From positions 1-49,839 of the forward strand of contig JAFAPR010000100.1 of the NCBI GenBank assembly GCA_019247075.1: a stretch of DNA of 49,839 nucleotides, written 5' to 3'. Positions 48,861 to 49,839 of the stretch are shown here, piece after piece. The stretch comes from Solirubrobacterales bacterium. Its GTDB lineage: Bacteria; Actinomycetota; Thermoleophilia; Solirubrobacterales; Solirubrobacteraceae. Under the pieces are notes generated by a model that saw only the letters and a list, made by a program, of their open reading frames with translations, was not told the origin of the DNA and searched no databases. A program made the position numbers and the translations under genes. Numbering within the stretch: the first letter of the stretch is position 1; every line of letters starts with the position of its first letter.

Positions 48861-48938
48861 GTCCCAAGACGTCCCAAGACGTCCTCAAACGTCCCGGGAC
48901 GTCTTCGAAGACGTCCCGAAACGTGGTTGAGACGTCCC
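48861..48938 (+). repeat. helically phased iteron array (10-11 bp units)
   Basis: About eight consecutive variants of GTCCCAAGAC, starting at 48861, 48871, 48881, 48891, 48901, 48913, 48923 and 48933: GTCCCAAGAC twice, then GTCCTCAAAC, GTCCCGGGAC, GTCTTCGAAGAC, GTCCCGAAAC, GTGGTTGAGAC and GTCCCGC. Spacing of one helical turn puts every ACGTC core on the same DNA face. Such arrays bind replication, partition or regulatory proteins. Confidence 0.8.
48895..48918. repeat. 24-bp perfect palindrome inside the iteron array
   Basis: Half-site CGGGACGTCTTC (48895-48906) followed directly by its exact reverse complement (48907-48918), with no spacer. Confidence 0.85.
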
Positions 48939-49322
48939 GCTCACTAGCTCATTGTTTCGGCAGTGCTGAACCGCGGCACGCATTCCTTGGGTTCGAAACG
49001 CCTTGCTCGCGGGATGGCCGCTGTTAGCGATTTGGTGAGGATGTTCTGCAGGGCGGTACTCGCGGCCCTCTGTCAGGACATTTTCATCGGCGTGTCGAGC
49101 GCCGGCTCATCGCTCCCCCTGGACCTCCCGGTGTGCGTGCGGAGAGTGGACATGCTTTTTGTTAAGCAGACAGTCTCCGATCCCGACTGCTGCGATCAAC
49201 GTCATGTGAAGCTCGGGTGGAACGACCGCGCGCAAGTTCGCGCTTCCGAACAAGCGGCCCTTGGGGGCCAACGCCGATTGAGAGCGCGTCAAGATGGCCC
49301 GCGGCTCGGCCCTCTCGAGGGG

Positions 49323-49344
49323 GGACGTCTTGGGACGTCTTGGG
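49323..49344 (-). repeat. inverted copy of the first two iterons
   Basis: 22 bases exactly complementary to 48863-48884 (two GTCCCAAGAC-type units) in opposite orientation, about 440 bp away. The intervening DNA is thereby flanked by inverted iterons. Confidence 0.8.
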
Positions 49345-49777
49345 GACGGCACGCTAGTGCGTGGAGTGTGTGCCTGTGGTTTTGGGTGCGACGGTGAGGT
49401 TCTGGGCGGTTGTTCCGGTTCGAGTAGGCAGTCGAGCTCGCAGTCCACGGGGGTTGGGGTGCCGGGGTAGATGGCGCGGTGGCGCGTCTAGCGGCGTCGA
49501 CGATCAAGTGGGTGTCAAACTGGTGTCGGGTAAGGGCAACGTCAGCGGCGGTCCATTGGCAGAGGAGCTGCAACGGGCCCAGCGGTGGCAGCGGCCAAGC
49601 CGGGTGTGCGCTGCCAGCGTCCGTCGCCGCCACCGATCGCCGGGCGCAAGAACGAGAGCGAGCGTCCCGCTTTCCGCGGTGGCTGTTGCGCTAAGGGCGT
49701 TGAGGCGCGGCCGACACGGACGCTGGTGTGTGCGGCGCTGGTGGCGGGCTCGCTGGGTAGGGCGGCGTGAGCCCGAT

Positions 49778-49795
49778 GGGGCCTTTTCAGGCCCC
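49778..49795 (+). repeat. 7-bp hairpin near the window end
   Basis: GGGGCCT (49778-49784), 4-nt loop, AGGCCCC (49789-49795). No T-run downstream; could be a terminator remnant. Confidence 0.4.
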
Positions 49796-49839
49796 GACTG
49801 CAGCGATCTGGTGCCGATGGAGCTTTGTCAGGTTGTGAC

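Larger units (their letters stand above)
48604..49839. other. interior of integrated element without a convincing gene
   Basis: About 1.2 kb to the window edge. Open frames here are short, overlap on both strands and lack recognisable domains. The region holds an 11-bp inverted repeat, a phased iteron array with a 24-bp palindrome, an inverted copy of the iterons, and a 7-bp hairpin near the end. Between about 49380 and 49640 the minus strand has two overlapping frames with VDAARRA and YPGTPTPVDCELD that may be one decayed gene. Confidence 0.6.

Noticed and set aside
48861-48938. CRISPR array
   Set aside because: Units are 10-11 bp with no spacers and no cas genes are present.
49420-49440. 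Second att copy of the tRNA-Thr 3' end (GGTTCGAGT)
   Set aside because: Only a short stretch matches; the bases around it do not continue the tRNA sequence.
49107-49694. Several 60-115-aa frames at the right end
   Set aside because: They overlap on both strands, lack domains and have no start signals; at most a decayed gene.

Overview
The window is high-GC DNA packed with short intergenic gaps, translationally coupled starts (ATGA, GTGA and TGATG overlaps) and frequent GTG starts. Together with a LigD-type ligase, several acyl-CoA dehydrogenase pairs, zf-HC2/ECF sigma proteins and a trans-acting enoyl reductase-like protein, this points to an actinobacterial chromosome, most likely a deep lineage such as Thermoleophilia (Solirubrobacterales). 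That placement is inference from gene content and style; no rRNA or marker gene in the window proves it.

Layout. 1-3055 (minus): the 5' part of ligD (cut by the window edge), a small membrane protein and an OmpR-type response regulator. 3126-7792 (plus): a membrane-anchored DsbA-like protein, a Ppx/GppA phosphatase with HD domain, and polyphosphate kinase, facing an HtrA protease whose stop codon overlaps that of ppk. 9159-11105 (minus): acetoacetyl-CoA synthetase. 11187-11732 (plus): an AhpC/TSA-like (SelU/PRXL2-type) redox protein whose first active-site codon is TGA, followed at the right distance by a stem-loop of bacterial SECIS type. I read it as a selenoprotein that ordinary gene callers would split. 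11819-15860: a zinc-uptake locus (zur, divergent znuA-znuC-znuB-znuB2) with a candidate Zur operator. 15886-27470: lipid/acyl-CoA metabolism, with two acyl-CoA dehydrogenase pairs, a saccharopine-dehydrogenase-like reductase with a DUF6457 protein, an SDR, an aldehyde dehydrogenase, an MFS transporter and an LPG-synthase-TM protein. 27513-38401: xseA-xseB, then an ABC exporter, GT4 glycosyltransferase, PIG-L deacetylase, a fused glycoside hydrolase/GT2 membrane protein and another glycosyltransferase-like protein. These look like a surface-glycan or glycolipid locus, interrupted by a divergent ECF sigma factor fused to a zinc-finger/TM/low-complexity tail. 38528-46655: 3-hydroxyacyl-CoA dehydrogenase, CorC-type protein, a frameshifted pterin carbinolamine dehydratase, a corrinoid-binding-type protein, rhomboid protease, a second ECF sigma factor with a small membrane partner, a PlsC-GpsA fusion, and a small membrane protein.

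46746-49839: tRNA-Thr(TGT) with a tyrosine integrase directly downstream, then a coupled nuclease-like/DUF2283 gene pair. About 1.2 kb follows without a convincing gene, but with phased 10-bp iterons, a 24-bp perfect palindrome and a distant inverted copy of the iterons. This looks like the left end of an integrated element running off the window.

A recurring regulatory theme, seen directly, is a TAnnnT hexamer 5-8 nt (most often 6-7) upstream of the start codon of many operon-leading genes. This implies widespread leaderless or near-leaderless transcripts, and I used it to choose several starts. The strongest candidates for new biology are the UGA-containing redox protein with its SECIS-like hairpin, the iteron/palindrome region of the tRNA-Thr element, the glycoside hydrolase-glycosyltransferase fusion locus, and the sigma-zinc finger-TM fusion.
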